From Acidobacteriota bacterium (GTDB lineage: Bacteria; Acidobacteriota; Terriglobia; Terriglobales; SCQP01), in contig DAHVCP010000070.1 in NCBI GenBank assembly GCA_027314025.1, forward strand, positions 1 through 35,986: DNA of 35,986 nt, given 5' to 3'. The notes beneath the pieces were generated by a model, which ran no database searches, was not told where the DNA came from, and was given only the letters and a program-made list of their open reading frames with translations. How positions within the stretch are numbered: the first letter of the stretch is position 1; every line of letters starts with the position of its first letter. Positions 27,531-35,628 of the stretch are shown here, in pieces. A program made the translations under genes and the position numbers.

Positions 27531-27553
27531 AGGAACGGTCCATTTAGGCCCTG

Positions 27554-27630
27554 GGGCGCCTAGCTCAGTTGGTTAGAGCGCTGTCTTCACACGGCAGAGG
27601 TCATAGGTTCGAGTCCTATGGCGCCCACCA
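27554..27630 (+). tRNA. tRNA-Val (anticodon CAC)
   Basis: 77 nt with genomically encoded CCA. The acceptor is GGGCGCC/GGCGCCC (7 perfect pairs). D-arm GCTC/GAGC. The anticodon stem-loop is CTGTC-TTCACAC-GGCAG with CAC at 27588-27590. The T-arm is ATAGG-TTCGAGT-CCTAT. It reads valine GTG codons. valS is encoded 2.8 kb downstream. Confidence 0.97.
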
Positions 27631-27646
27631 CGGCCCCCCGGGGTCT

Positions 27647-27660
27647 GGCGGCAGTCCGCC
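27647..27660. repeat. Small hairpin core similar to the DUF481-leader repeats
   Basis: GGCGG-CAGT-CCGCC differs by one loop base from the GGCGG-CAAT-CCGCC core in units 1 and 4 of the 6451-6570 array. It sits 15 bp before the DUF177 start and may affect its translation or be a REP-like element. Confidence 0.35.
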
Positions 27661-27675
27661 TGCCTCCCAATCGCC

Positions 27676-28161
27676 ATGTTGATTGCGCTAGAAGAATTGG
27701 CCCTCGGGCCAGTGACGCTGGAGCGGGACTTCGCCGCCGGGGAACTGGAGGTACGCCATCCCGACCTGGATGCGTCGGGCCCGGTGCACGCCCGCGCCGA
27801 AGCGCGCATGGCGGGACAGGAATTGCGGGTGCATCTGCAATGGAGCGCGGCGGAGAACCTGCTCTGCGCCCGCTGCCTGCAACCGCTGCCGTCCCAATAC
27901 GCCGGCGATGCCCATTTGGTCTACCATCCCGCCGGAGAATGGTCTCCGGAGCACGCGATGGAGATTCACGATCGAGACACCGACATCGATTTCTACCAAC
28001 CGCCCGGCCTGGAGCTCGAGGACGTGCTGCGGGAGCAAATCCTGTTGACGCTGCCCATGCGGGTGCTCTGCCGGGAGGATTGCGCCGGCCTCTGCCCTCG
28101 CTGCGGCCATAATCGCAATGCCGGGCCTTGTGGCTGTCCGCCCGGCGGTTCCGCCCAATAA
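27676..28161 (+). CDS. DUF177 / YceD-family protein
   Basis: YceD-type protein of 161 aa, linked to 23S rRNA accumulation in other bacteria and nearly always encoded just before rpmF, as here. The visible core is LLCARCLQPLPSQYAGD near residue 75, with a CxxC, and the acidic DTDIDFYQPPGLELEDVLREQILL stretch. The C-terminal CREDCAGLCPRCGHN, with more Cys pairs, is the family signature. The ATG at 27676 is 45 bp after tRNA-Val. rpmF starts 8 bp after the stop. No clear ribosome site was found. Confidence 0.92.
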   Translation: MLIALEELALGPVTLERDFAAGELEVRHPDLDASGPVHARAEARMAGQELRVHLQWSAAENLLCARCLQPLPSQYAGDAHLVYHPAGEWSPEHAMEIHDRDTDIDFYQPPGLELEDVLREQILLTLPMRVLCREDCAGLCPRCGHNRNAGPCGCPPGGSAQ

Positions 28162-28169
28162 CTACTGCC

Positions 28170-28352
28170 ATGCCCAACCCCAAACGCCGCCATTCCAAAC
28201 GCCGCACCAGCACCCGCCGGGCGCACGATTCCCTGTCCGCGCCGTCGCTGTCGGAATGCCCCAACTGCCATGAGCGCAAACTGCCGCACCGGGCATGCCC
28301 GCACTGCGGTTATTATCGGGATCGCGAGGTGATGGAAGTCGCTGAGAAGTAA
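28170..28352 (+). CDS. rpmF: 50S ribosomal protein L32
   Basis: Large-subunit ribosomal protein of 60 aa. It opens with the conserved [20 protein letters not shown], a basic rRNA-binding N-terminus. A zinc ribbon with two Cys pairs follows (CPNC and, 14 residues later, CPHC) and then GYYRDREVM. The ATG at 28170 is chosen because the family begins MPxPKRRxS; the frame is open further upstream only through the DUF177 gene. Confidence 0.97.
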   Translation: MPNPKRRHSKRRTSTRRAHDSLSAPSLSECPNCHERKLPHRACPHCGYYRDREVMEVAEK

Positions 28353-28366
28353 CCCGCTGCACGCCC

Positions 28367-29473
28367 GTGACCACACCCCTTACCATCGCCCTGGACGCCA
28401 TGGGCAGTGACGGCGCGCCGGAACCGGAGGTGGTCGGCGCCGTCGCCGCGGCCCGCGCCTACGGCATCCGCGTGCTGCTGGTCGGCCAGGAAGCCGTGCT
28501 GCGCCCGGCGCTGGCGGCGGCCGGAGGGGCGCGCCGGGCCGCGCCGGGAGTGATCGAGATCGTGGATGCGCCGGAAGTCATCCGCATGGATGAAAAGGCG
28601 GTGCGCGCCGTCCGCACCAAGCGCAAATCCTCGATCCATATCGCCGCCCGCCTGGTGCGCGATGGTGAGGCCGTCGGCCTGGTCAGCGCCGGCAACACCG
28701 GCGCGGTGATGGCCACGGCCAAGATGGCGCTGGGCAGCCTGCCCGTGGTGCAGCGCCCGGCGCTGGCGGCCGTGGTGCCGACCGCCGCCGGCGGAGCGGC
28801 GGTCATGCTGGACGTCGGCGCCAACGTGGATTGCCGCCCGGAGCACCTGGAGCAGTTCGCCATCATGGGCGAGATCTACCATCGCGTCATCCTCGCCTCC
28901 GCCCGCCCCCGCGTGGGGCTGTTGTCCATTGGCGAGGAGGAGATCAAGGGGAACGACCTGACGCGCGAAACCTTCGCCCTGCTGCGCCAGTTGCCGATGG
29001 ATTTCATCGGCAACGTCGAGGGCCGGGACGTCTACAACGGCAACGTGGACGTCATCGTCTGCGACGGTTTTGTCGGCAACGTCGCGTTGAAGATCAGCGA
29101 AGGCCTGGTGGAAACGGTCCGCTCCCTGCTGAAGACCTCGCTGCAAAGCACCTGGGCCAGCAAGCTCGGTTATGCCCTGTCGCGCGGCGCCTATGCCCGC
29201 TTCAAACGGCAGCTGGACTACAGTGAATACGGCGGCGCGCCGCTGCTGGGCGTGCGCGGCGTGGTGATCATCGCCCACGGCCGTTCCAACGCCAAGGCCA
29301 TTCAAAACGCCATTCGCGTGGCCCGGGAGTTCCACCTTCGCCACATCAACGAACAGATCGAGGCGGAGATCCTCCGCCATCCCATCCCCGGCGCCGCTCC
29401 GCTGGCCGCCGCCGCGCCCACGGCCGAAGGCGGCGCCGCCGCGCCGTCCGCGCCGCCCGCCGCGCAATCATGA
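28367..29473 (+). CDS. plsX: Phosphate acyltransferase PlsX
   Basis: Makes acyl-phosphate from acyl-ACP for phosphatidic acid synthesis and acts peripherally at the membrane. The 368 residues include [14 protein letters not shown] at the N-terminus, [12 protein letters not shown] near residue 108, [31 protein letters not shown] and [23 protein letters not shown]. The last 30 residues or so form an Ala/Pro-rich tail. The GTG start is 14 bp after rpmF, and the TGA overlaps the fabD ATG (ATGA), indicating coupled translation. Confidence 0.96.
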   Translation: MTTPLTIALDAMGSDGAPEPEVVGAVAAARAYGIRVLLVGQEAVLRPALAAAGGARRAAPGVIEIVDAPEVIRMDEKAVRAVRTKRKSSIHIAARLVRDGEAVGLVSAGNTGAVMATAKMALGSLPVVQRPALAAVVPTAAGGAAVMLDVGANVDCRPEHLEQFAIMGEIYHRVILASARPRVGLLSIGEEEIKGNDLTRETFALLRQLPMDFIGNVEGRDVYNGNVDVIVCDGFVGNVALKISEGLVETVRSLLKTSLQSTWASKLGYALSRGAYARFKRQLDYSEYGGAPLLGVRGVVIIAHGRSNAKAIQNAIRVAREFHLRHINEQIEAEILRHPIPGAAPLAAAAPTAEGGAAAPSAPPAAQS

Positions 29474-30402
29474 CCGCTACCGCGTTTCTTTTTCCCGGGC
29501 AGGGCTCCCAGTACCCAGGCATGGGCCGCTTGCTGGCGGAGGCCTATCCGGTCGCCGCCGCCACCTTCCACGACGCCGACCAGGCTCTCGGCTTTCCCCT
29601 GTCCCGCTTGTGCTTTGAAGGGCCGGAGGAGGAGTTGCAGCGCACCGCCAACACGCAGCCCGCGGTGCTGGCGGTGGACGTCGCCGCCGCCCGGGTGCTG
29701 ATGGAACAAGGCCTGCGGCCGGATTACGTCGCTGGCCACAGTCTGGGCGAATATGCCGCACTGGTCATCGCCGGCGGGCTGGACTTCAAGGACGCGATCC
29801 GCACCGTGCGCCGCCGCGGCGAGCTGATGCAGTCCGCGGTGCCGGAGGGGCAGGGTGCCATGGCCGCCATCCTGGGCCTGGACGCAGAGGCGGTTGCCGC
29901 CCTCTGCGCCGAAGCCGCCCAGGGCCAGGTCTGCTCCCCCGCCAACTTCAACGCGCCGGGGCAGACCGTCATCGCCGGGGACGCCGCCGCCGTGCAGCGA
30001 GCCGTGGCCCTGGCCGAGGCCCGCCAAGGGCGGGCGGTGCTGCTGCCCGTCAGCGCTCCGTTCCATTGTTCCCTGATGCTGCCCGCGCAGGAAGCGCTGG
30101 AAGGCGACCTGTGGAACACTCTGTTTTGTGAGCTGGAGATTCCGCTGGTCAATAATGTGGACGCCGAGCCGATCGAAGGCGCTGAAGAAGCGCGCGACGC
30201 GTTGATCCGCCAGGTTGCTTCGCCGGTGCAATGGGAAAAGTCCATGCGCTGGCTGCTGGCCCGCGGGGTGACGACGTTTGTCGAAGCCGGGCCGGGCCGC
30301 GTGCTGTCCGGCTTAATCAAGCGGCTGGACCGGGGGAAAACCGTGCTGGCGGTGGATTCTCCCGAGGGCGTGCAGGCCGCGCTTGCGGCCCAGGTCGAAT
30401 AA
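29470..30402 (+). CDS. fabD: Malonyl-CoA:ACP transacylase
   Basis: Loads malonyl groups onto acyl carrier protein for fatty acid synthesis. The 310-aa protein has [12 protein letters not shown] at the N-terminus (oxyanion Gln11), the nucleophile Ser91 in [10 protein letters not shown], the catalytic His in [10 protein letters not shown], and NNVDAEP later on. The ATG overlaps the plsX stop. In the usual rpmF-plsX-fabH-fabD-fabG order, fabH is missing here and valS follows in place of fabG. Confidence 0.96.
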   Translation: MTATAFLFPGQGSQYPGMGRLLAEAYPVAAATFHDADQALGFPLSRLCFEGPEEELQRTANTQPAVLAVDVAAARVLMEQGLRPDYVAGHSLGEYAALVIAGGLDFKDAIRTVRRRGELMQSAVPEGQGAMAAILGLDAEAVAALCAEAAQGQVCSPANFNAPGQTVIAGDAAAVQRAVALAEARQGRAVLLPVSAPFHCSLMLPAQEALEGDLWNTLFCELEIPLVNNVDAEPIEGAEEARDALIRQVASPVQWEKSMRWLLARGVTTFVEAGPGRVLSGLIKRLDRGKTVLAVDSPEGVQAALAAQVE

Positions 30403-30449
30403 GCGCGATCCGCGGCGCCGCGGCGCCGCTCGCGCATTGGGTTCCCCTC

Positions 30450-33140
30450 ATGTTTGCCGCATTGGAAAAAGTCTACGACCCCTCCCGCATCGAACCTGGC
30501 TGGGCCCAGCGCTGGGAAAGCGCCGATTGGTTCCATGCCGCCGCGTCCAGCCCGCGTCCGGCGTGGTCGCTGGTGATTCCGCCGCCCAACGTTACCGGCG
30601 CTCTGCACCTGGGCCACATGCTGGAGCATACGGAAATTGACGCCATCGTCCGCTGGCGGCGGATGTCCGGCGACAACGCGTTGTGGCTGCCGGGCACCGA
30701 CCATGCGGGCATCGCCACGCAGATGGTGGTGGAGCGCGAACTGCGCCGCGAGGGCCTAGACCGCCGCCAGATGGGCCGCGAAGCCTTCGTGGAGAAGGTA
30801 TGGGAATGGAAGCGGCAAAGCGGCGGGACCATCCGCCGCCAAATGGTCCGCCTGGGCGCCTCCTGCGACTGGTCGCGGGAGCGGTTTACGCTCGATCCCG
30901 GCCTGTCCCGCGCGGTGCGCGAGGTCTTCGTCACGCTCTACGAGGAGGGCCTGATCTACCGCGGCCGCTACATGGTGAACTGGTGCCCTGGCTGCCAGAC
31001 CGCCATCAGCGACCTGGAGGTCACGCACGAAGAAACCGTCGGCCATTTGTACCAGATCCGCTACCCGCTGGCCGGTTCGCCGGGCGAGTTCATCCCCGTC
31101 GCCACCACGCGGCCGGAAACCATGCTCGGCGACGTGGCCGTCGCGGTGAATCCGCGCGATGAGCGCTATTGCCACCTGGTCGGCCGCAAAGTACGGCTGC
31201 CGCTGACCGACCGCGAGATCCCCATCATCGCCGATGAGCTGGCGCAGCCGGAGTTCGGCACCGGCGCGGTGAAAGTGACCCCCGCGCACGACCCCAACGA
31301 CTTCGCCGCCGGTGAGCGCCATGGCCTGGCGCAGATCGAGGTGATGGATGCGGCGGGCCGGATGAACGACCGCGCCTACGCCTACGCCGGCTTGGACCGG
31401 TTCGAGGCCCGCCGCCGCGTCGTCGCCGACTTGCAGGCGCAGGAATTGCTGGCCGGGGTGCAAGACCATCCCATGGCCATCGGCCATTGCCAGCGCTGCC
31501 GCAGCATCGTCGAGCCGCGGGTTTCGATGCAGTGGTTCGTCAAGATCGCGCCGTTGGCCGCCGACGCCATCGCCGCCGTCGAGCAAGGGCATATTGCCTT
31601 TACCCCCGCCAATTACCGCGCCATCTACCTGGACTGGATGGCCAACATCCACGATTGGTGCATCTCCCGGCAACTGTGGTGGGGCCACCGCATTCCCGCC
31701 TGGCATTGCCGCAATCATGGTTGCGTCATCGTCAGCCGCGAAGACCCGGCGAACTGCCCCAACTGCGGCGGGCCCGTGGACCAGGACCCGGAGGTGCTGG
31801 ACACTTGGTTCAGCTCCGCCCTGTGGCCCTTTTCCACCCTCGGCTGGCCGGAGCAGACCGCCGATCTCGCCACGTTCTATCCCACCAGCCTGCTGATCAC
31901 CGGCTTCGACATCCTGTTCTTCTGGGTCGCCCGCATGATCATGATGGGCGTGCATTTCCGCCAGCGGGACGGCCGGAGCCTGGCCGCCAGCGTGCCCTTC
32001 CGCCAGGTTTACATTCACGGCCTGGTGCGCGACGCGGAAAAGCAAAAGATGTCCAAAACCAAGGGCAATGTCATTGATCCCATGGTGGTGACGGAAAAAT
32101 ACGGCACCGACGCAGTGCGCTTCACCTTTGCGGCAATGGCCGCGCCGGGCGCCGACATCGCCCTGTCCGAAGCGCGCATGGAAGGCTATCGCGCCTTCGC
32201 CAACAAGATTTGGAACGCCGCCCGCTTCATCTTCCTCAGCCTGGACCGCGCGGAGGCGGAGTTCGGCTGGCGGCGGCCGCCGCTGCCCGCGCGGGCGGTG
32301 ATGCGGCCGCCAGGCGGCGATCTCGCCAGCCGCTGGATTTTTTCCCGCCTGAACGGATTGGCGGCGCGGATGCAGGACAGCCTGGCCGCGTTTCGGTTCC
32401 ATGACGCCGCCGACGGGCTCTATCACTTCTTTTGGCATGAGTTCTGCGACTGGTATCTGGAACTGGCCAAGCTGGCGCTGAACGGCGGCGACGCCGCCGC
32501 GGCCCGCGCCGCCGCCGATGGCCTGTTCCACGCCTTGGACGCCGCGCTGCGGTTGCTGCATCCCCTAATGCCGTTCATCACCGAGGAACTTTGGCACGCC
32601 CTGGCGGGCGCCGAGCCGCCCGCGCCGACGCTGTCGTTGGCCGCGTTTCCCGCCGCCGGCGCGCTGGACGCCGAAGCCGAGCGGCAAATGAACTTGGTGC
32701 AGGACGTGGTGAACCAAGTGCGCCGCCTGCGGGCGGAAAATCAGATCCCGCCCAAAACGCGGCTGCCGCTGCGCATCGACGGCCGTGGCGCCGAAGCCGC
32801 CGCCGTCATCGCCGCGCAGGCGGCGCTAATCGCCGCCCTCGCCAACGTGGAACCGGCCGTTGCGCCGGTGCCCGCCGGCGCCGGACGCGGGCATGTCGCC
32901 ACGCCGGAGTTCGACCTGCTTTTGGATTTGCCCAGCGCCGATGTCGGCGCCGAACGGGAGCGCCTGGACAAGGAAATCGCCGGCCTGGAACGCGCCCTAG
33001 CCGGCGTCGAGAGCCGCCTGGCCGACGCCACGTTCCAGCAGCGCGCGCCGGAGCAGATCCGCCAGGCGCAGCAGCAGAAGCGGGAGGAATACGCCCGCCA
33101 ACTGGATCGCCTGGCCGCCGCCCGTTCCGCGCTGGGATAG
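30450..33140 (+). CDS. valS: Valyl-tRNA synthetase
   Basis: Charges tRNA-Val. The 896-aa class I synthetase has the HIGH-type motif HLGH (53-56) in PPNVTGALHLGHM. The CP1 editing domain contains TTRPETMLGD. The zinc-ribbon-like CxxC segments, CQRC and CPNCGG, are present, as is the motif WCISRQLWWGHRIPAW. The KMSKS loop is KMSKTKGN (from Lys533). After the anticodon-binding domain, a C-terminal coiled coil (about residues 835-890, rich in Glu/Arg/Gln) gives the typical tRNA-binding arm. The ATG at 30450 is 47 bp after fabD; the frame is open further upstream only through the fabD gene. The tRNA-Val gene in the same cluster is its substrate. Confidence 0.97.
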   Translation: MFAALEKVYDPSRIEPGWAQRWESADWFHAAASSPRPAWSLVIPPPNVTGALHLGHMLEHTEIDAIVRWRRMSGDNALWLPGTDHAGIATQMVVERELRREGLDRRQMGREAFVEKVWEWKRQSGGTIRRQMVRLGASCDWSRERFTLDPGLSRAVREVFVTLYEEGLIYRGRYMVNWCPGCQTAISDLEVTHEETVGHLYQIRYPLAGSPGEFIPVATTRPETMLGDVAVAVNPRDERYCHLVGRKVRLPLTDREIPIIADELAQPEFGTGAVKVTPAHDPNDFAAGERHGLAQIEVMDAAGRMNDRAYAYAGLDRFEARRRVVADLQAQELLAGVQDHPMAIGHCQRCRSIVEPRVSMQWFVKIAPLAADAIAAVEQGHIAFTPANYRAIYLDWMANIHDWCISRQLWWGHRIPAWHCRNHGCVIVSREDPANCPNCGGPVDQDPEVLDTWFSSALWPFSTLGWPEQTADLATFYPTSLLITGFDILFFWVARMIMMGVHFRQRDGRSLAASVPFRQVYIHGLVRDAEKQKMSKTKGNVIDPMVVTEKYGTDAVRFTFAAMAAPGADIALSEARMEGYRAFANKIWNAARFIFLSLDRAEAEFGWRRPPLPARAVMRPPGGDLASRWIFSRLNGLAARMQDSLAAFRFHDAADGLYHFFWHEFCDWYLELAKLALNGGDAAAARAAADGLFHALDAALRLLHPLMPFITEELWHALAGAEPPAPTLSLAAFPAAGALDAEAERQMNLVQDVVNQVRRLRAENQIPPKTRLPLRIDGRGAEAAAVIAAQAALIAALANVEPAVAPVPAGAGRGHVATPEFDLLLDLPSADVGAERERLDKEIAGLERALAGVESRLADATFQQRAPEQIRQAQQQKREEYARQLDRLAAARSALG

Positions 33141-33208
33141 CGGTTGGGAGGGTCTGGGGCAGGGAAGGGCTGCGCCGGGGCGAGGGCGCAACTGGCGGCC
33201 CGCCGGCC

Positions 33209-33958
33209 CTAGCCGGGCCAATTTCCCGGCGTCTGGAAGATCTCCGGAATATAGCCGCCGCCGCGGATTACGCCGATCAGATGTCCGATGGAGGCGGCAA
33301 CGCTTTCCGCGGTCAGCGCGCCGCCCAGCGCCGCCGCGCCGAAAGCGCGCTCGGTCAGCTCCGTCCGCACCAGCCCCGGCGAAACGACCGCGACGCGGAT
33401 GCCTTGCGCCCGCAACTCCGTATCCTGGCTGATCGCCAGCCCCATGACGCCATGCATGGCGCTTTGATAGGCGCTTTCGCCGGCGAAGGGATGGTGCGCC
33501 GCCAGCGAGCCAATATGAATGACGGCCCGCGGCGCGGCCCCCGCGGCCGCCGCCAGGAGCGGCAGTAATGCCCGCACCAGCAGAAACTTGGCTTCCACCG
33601 TCAGCCGCCACATGCGCTGGAACTCCGCCGCCGTGGTCTCCGCGATGGGGCGGACGAAAAAATCTCCCGCGCTGGTGACCAGCGCGTCCACGCGCGGCCG
33701 CCAGGCGCGGATCGCCGCCGCCGCCACGGTAATCTCGGCTTCCCGTAGAAGATCGGCCGTCACCGGCAGCACGCGGCCGGCGGGAAACTCCGCCGCCAGC
33801 GCCTCCAGCCGCGGGCCGCGCCGCGCCAAAACCGCAACCTCCCAATCCTCGGCCAGCAGCCGTCGCGCCGTCGCCAGCCCGATGCCCGACGAAGCCCCGC
33901 TGACGACCGCCACGTTCCTGTTTGCCCGCGAATTGTCCGCCGCGCCGTCTGCCGCCAT
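33209..33958 (-). CDS. Short-chain dehydrogenase/reductase-like protein lacking the catalytic Lys
   Basis: SDR-fold protein of 249 aa. The NAD(P)-binding motif GASSGIG is at residues 21-27, the motif VTSAGDF (NNAG position) is in the middle, and Ser is present in IHIGSLAAHH. The active-site YxxxK reads Tyr164-Gln-Ser-Ala-Met168, so the catalytic Lys is replaced by Met (ATG, one base from AAG). Oxidoreductase activity is therefore doubtful, and a regulatory or binding role is possible. The ATG at 33958 has GGGAG 8 bp upstream; a GTG 12 codons earlier is the alternative. It converges on valS, with 68 bp between the stops and no clear terminator. Confidence 0.88.
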   Translation of the reverse strand: MAADGAADNSRANRNVAVVSGASSGIGLATARRLLAEDWEVAVLARRGPRLEALAAEFPAGRVLPVTADLLREAEITVAAAAIRAWRPRVDALVTSAGDFFVRPIAETTAAEFQRMWRLTVEAKFLLVRALLPLLAAAAGAAPRAVIHIGSLAAHHPFAGESAYQSAMHGVMGLAISQDTELRAQGIRVAVVSPGLVRTELTERAFGAAALGGALTAESVAASIGHLIGVIRGGGYIPEIFQTPGNWPG

Positions 33959-34194
33959 CGCTGTGCTCCCGTCCGTCGCCTCGCTGCTCGCCACGTATGT
34001 TCGAGTATGCCAAACGCCGCCGCCCGCGGGCGGCAGCCCGAATGCATACGCGCCGCCGCCGGCGCAGTTGGGCGGCGGCGCCGCAATCCGTTACTCTGGA
34101 GAGTCTGGCTCCTCCGGCGCGCAGTGATGGCGTCGGCAGGGCCGGACTCCATTCGCGGGGCGCATTGCCCCGCTCGCAGCACCCGGAGGTTGCA

Positions 34195-35400
34195 TTGCGT
34201 ATTGCTCTTTTCACCCGCGAATTTCCCCCCAATATTTATGGCGGCGCCGGCGTCCACGTGGATTATTTGAGCCGGGAGCTGGCCCGCCGCATCGAGGTCG
34301 AGGTGCACTGCTTCGGCGACCAGCATGAGGATCGCGGCGGCTTGCATGTCTGCGGCGACCAGCCTTGGGCGGCGATCAGCGAGGGCACCGAGGAGAAATT
34401 CAAGGGCGCGCTGGAGGCCTTGAGCGTCAACCTGACCTCCATCAAGAACCTTACCGGCGTGCAGTTGGTCCACACCCATACCTGGTATGCCTCCATGGCC
34501 GGGTTTTGGGCCAAGAAGCTGTACGGCGTGCCGCAGGTGCTCACCACCCACAGCCTGGAGCCGCTGCGCGCCTGGAAGGCCGAGCAGTTGGGCAGCGGCT
34601 ACCGCATGAGTTCCTGGATGGAGAAAACCGCCATCGAGGAAGCGGAAGCCGTTATCGCCGTCTCGGCCGAAACCAAGGCCGACATCCTGCGCTGCTATCC
34701 CGCCATCCGTCCGGAGCGCGTGCACATCATCTACAACGGCATTGACCTGGAGGAATATCGCCGCACCGCGGACCAAACGGCCCTCAAAGCCTACGGCGTG
34801 GATCCGTCGGCGCCCTACGTGTTGTTCGTCGGCCGCATCACCCGGCAGAAGGGCGTAACGCATTTGGTGGACGCCATCGCTCACCTGCCCCAGGACGCGC
34901 AGGTGGTGCTCTGCGCCGGCGCGCCGGATACGCCGGAGATCGCCGCGGAGATGCGCGCCAAGGTGGAGGCCGTGCGCCGCACCCATCCCCGCGTCGTGTG
35001 GATTGAAAAGATGGTCACCCGCGCCGAGACCATCCAGCTCTACAGCCACGCCGCGCTGTTCTGCTGTCCCTCGGTCTATGAGCCGTTCGGCATTATCAAC
35101 CTGGAGGCCATGGCCTGCGAATGCGCCGTCGTCGCCAGCGCCACCGGCGGCATCAAGGAAGTCGTGGTGGACGGCCAGACCGGGTATCTGGTGCCCTTCG
35201 CCGCCGATGCCAAGACCGGCATGCCCAGCGATCCGCGGCAATTCTCCCGCGACCTAGCCGCCAAGATCACGGCCGTGCTCGGCGACGCGCCGTTGCAGCG
35301 CCGTTTCGGCCAAGTGGGCCGCAAGCGCGTCGAGGAGAAGTTCGGCTGGCCCGCCATCGCCGCCGAAACCATCGCCCTCTACGAATCCCTGCTGCGCTAG
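34195..35400 (+). CDS. glgM: GT4 glycosyltransferase, GlgM/actinobacterial-type glycogen synthase
   Basis: ADP-glucose-dependent glycosyltransferase of the GT4 group that makes maltose-1-phosphate or extends alpha-glucan. The 401-aa size and sequence fit the GlgM/corynebacterial GlgA group and not the roughly 480-aa GT5 GlgA. Features are LFTREFPPNIYGGAGVHVDYL at the N-terminus, HTHTWYASMAGFW, THSLEPLRAWKAEQLGSGYR, VGRITRQKGVTHLV in the Rossmann C-half and the ExxxxxxxE motif EPFGIINLE (Glu296 and Glu304). The TTG at 34195 is chosen because GGAGG lies 6 bp upstream and the family begins MRIA/MRVA. The long upstream open frame is coincidental. No glgE or treS neighbours are in the window, so the maltosyl route is inferred only from similarity. 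Confidence 0.9.
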   Translation: MRIALFTREFPPNIYGGAGVHVDYLSRELARRIEVEVHCFGDQHEDRGGLHVCGDQPWAAISEGTEEKFKGALEALSVNLTSIKNLTGVQLVHTHTWYASMAGFWAKKLYGVPQVLTTHSLEPLRAWKAEQLGSGYRMSSWMEKTAIEEAEAVIAVSAETKADILRCYPAIRPERVHIIYNGIDLEEYRRTADQTALKAYGVDPSAPYVLFVGRITRQKGVTHLVDAIAHLPQDAQVVLCAGAPDTPEIAAEMRAKVEAVRRTHPRVVWIEKMVTRAETIQLYSHAALFCCPSVYEPFGIINLEAMACECAVVASATGGIKEVVVDGQTGYLVPFAADAKTGMPSDPRQFSRDLAAKITAVLGDAPLQRRFGQVGRKRVEEKFGWPAIAAETIALYESLLR

Positions 35401-35411
35401 CAGCTTCGCGC

Positions 35412-35437
35412 CCCCGGGCCTCGCGCCGCCCCCGGGG
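35412..35437. terminator. GC hairpin after the glycosyltransferase gene
   Basis: CCCCGGG-N12-CCCGGGG, 11 bp after the stop codon. There is a 7-bp stem and no T-run. It probably marks the end of the transcript before tRNA-Glu. Confidence 0.35.
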
Positions 35438-35455
35438 TCCGCGCCAATGATGGGA

Positions 35456-35464
35456 TGCTAAACT
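35456..35464 (+). promoter_or_regulatory. Extended -10-like element upstream of tRNA-Glu
   Basis: TGCTAAACT, identical to the element before tRNA-Val. It ends 19 bp before the tRNA. No -35 could be assigned. Confidence 0.5.
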
Positions 35465-35483
35465 GAATCCTTCTGCCTCTGCC

Positions 35484-35561
35484 GTCCCCGTCGTCTAGCC
35501 CGGCCTAGGACACCGCCCTTTCACGGCGATAACACGGGTTCAAATCCCGTCGGGGACGCCA
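35484..35561 (+). tRNA. tRNA-Glu (anticodon UUC)
   Basis: 78 nt with encoded CCA. The acceptor is GTCCCCG/CGGGGAC with discriminator G. The anticodon loop is CTTTCAC with TTC. The T-arm is ACGGG-TTCAAAT-CCCGT. It closely resembles E. coli tRNA-Glu. A tyrosine integrase gene lies 67 bp beyond its 3' end, so the tRNA 3' half is the likely attachment site. Confidence 0.97.
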
Positions 35562-35601
35562 ACAAAATCATAGACTTACGGTGATCTCCTCCATAAAATC
35601 G

Positions 35602-35621
35602 ACGTTCGTTAACGTTCGATA
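35602..35621. repeat. Tandem 10-bp repeats between tRNA-Glu and integrase
   Basis: ACGTTCGTTA followed immediately by ACGTTCGATA, in a stretch that is clearly AT-richer than the chromosome. Such repeats next to an attachment site are often integrase arm sites or excisionase sites. This is an inference from position. Confidence 0.4.
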
Positions 35622-35628
35622 ACAGAAG

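Noticed and set aside
33922-34194. N-terminal extension of the glycosyltransferase
   Set aside because: The family begins at the MRIA-like sequence, where TTG 34195 has GGAGG upstream. The extension is low-complexity and overlaps the SDR start region.
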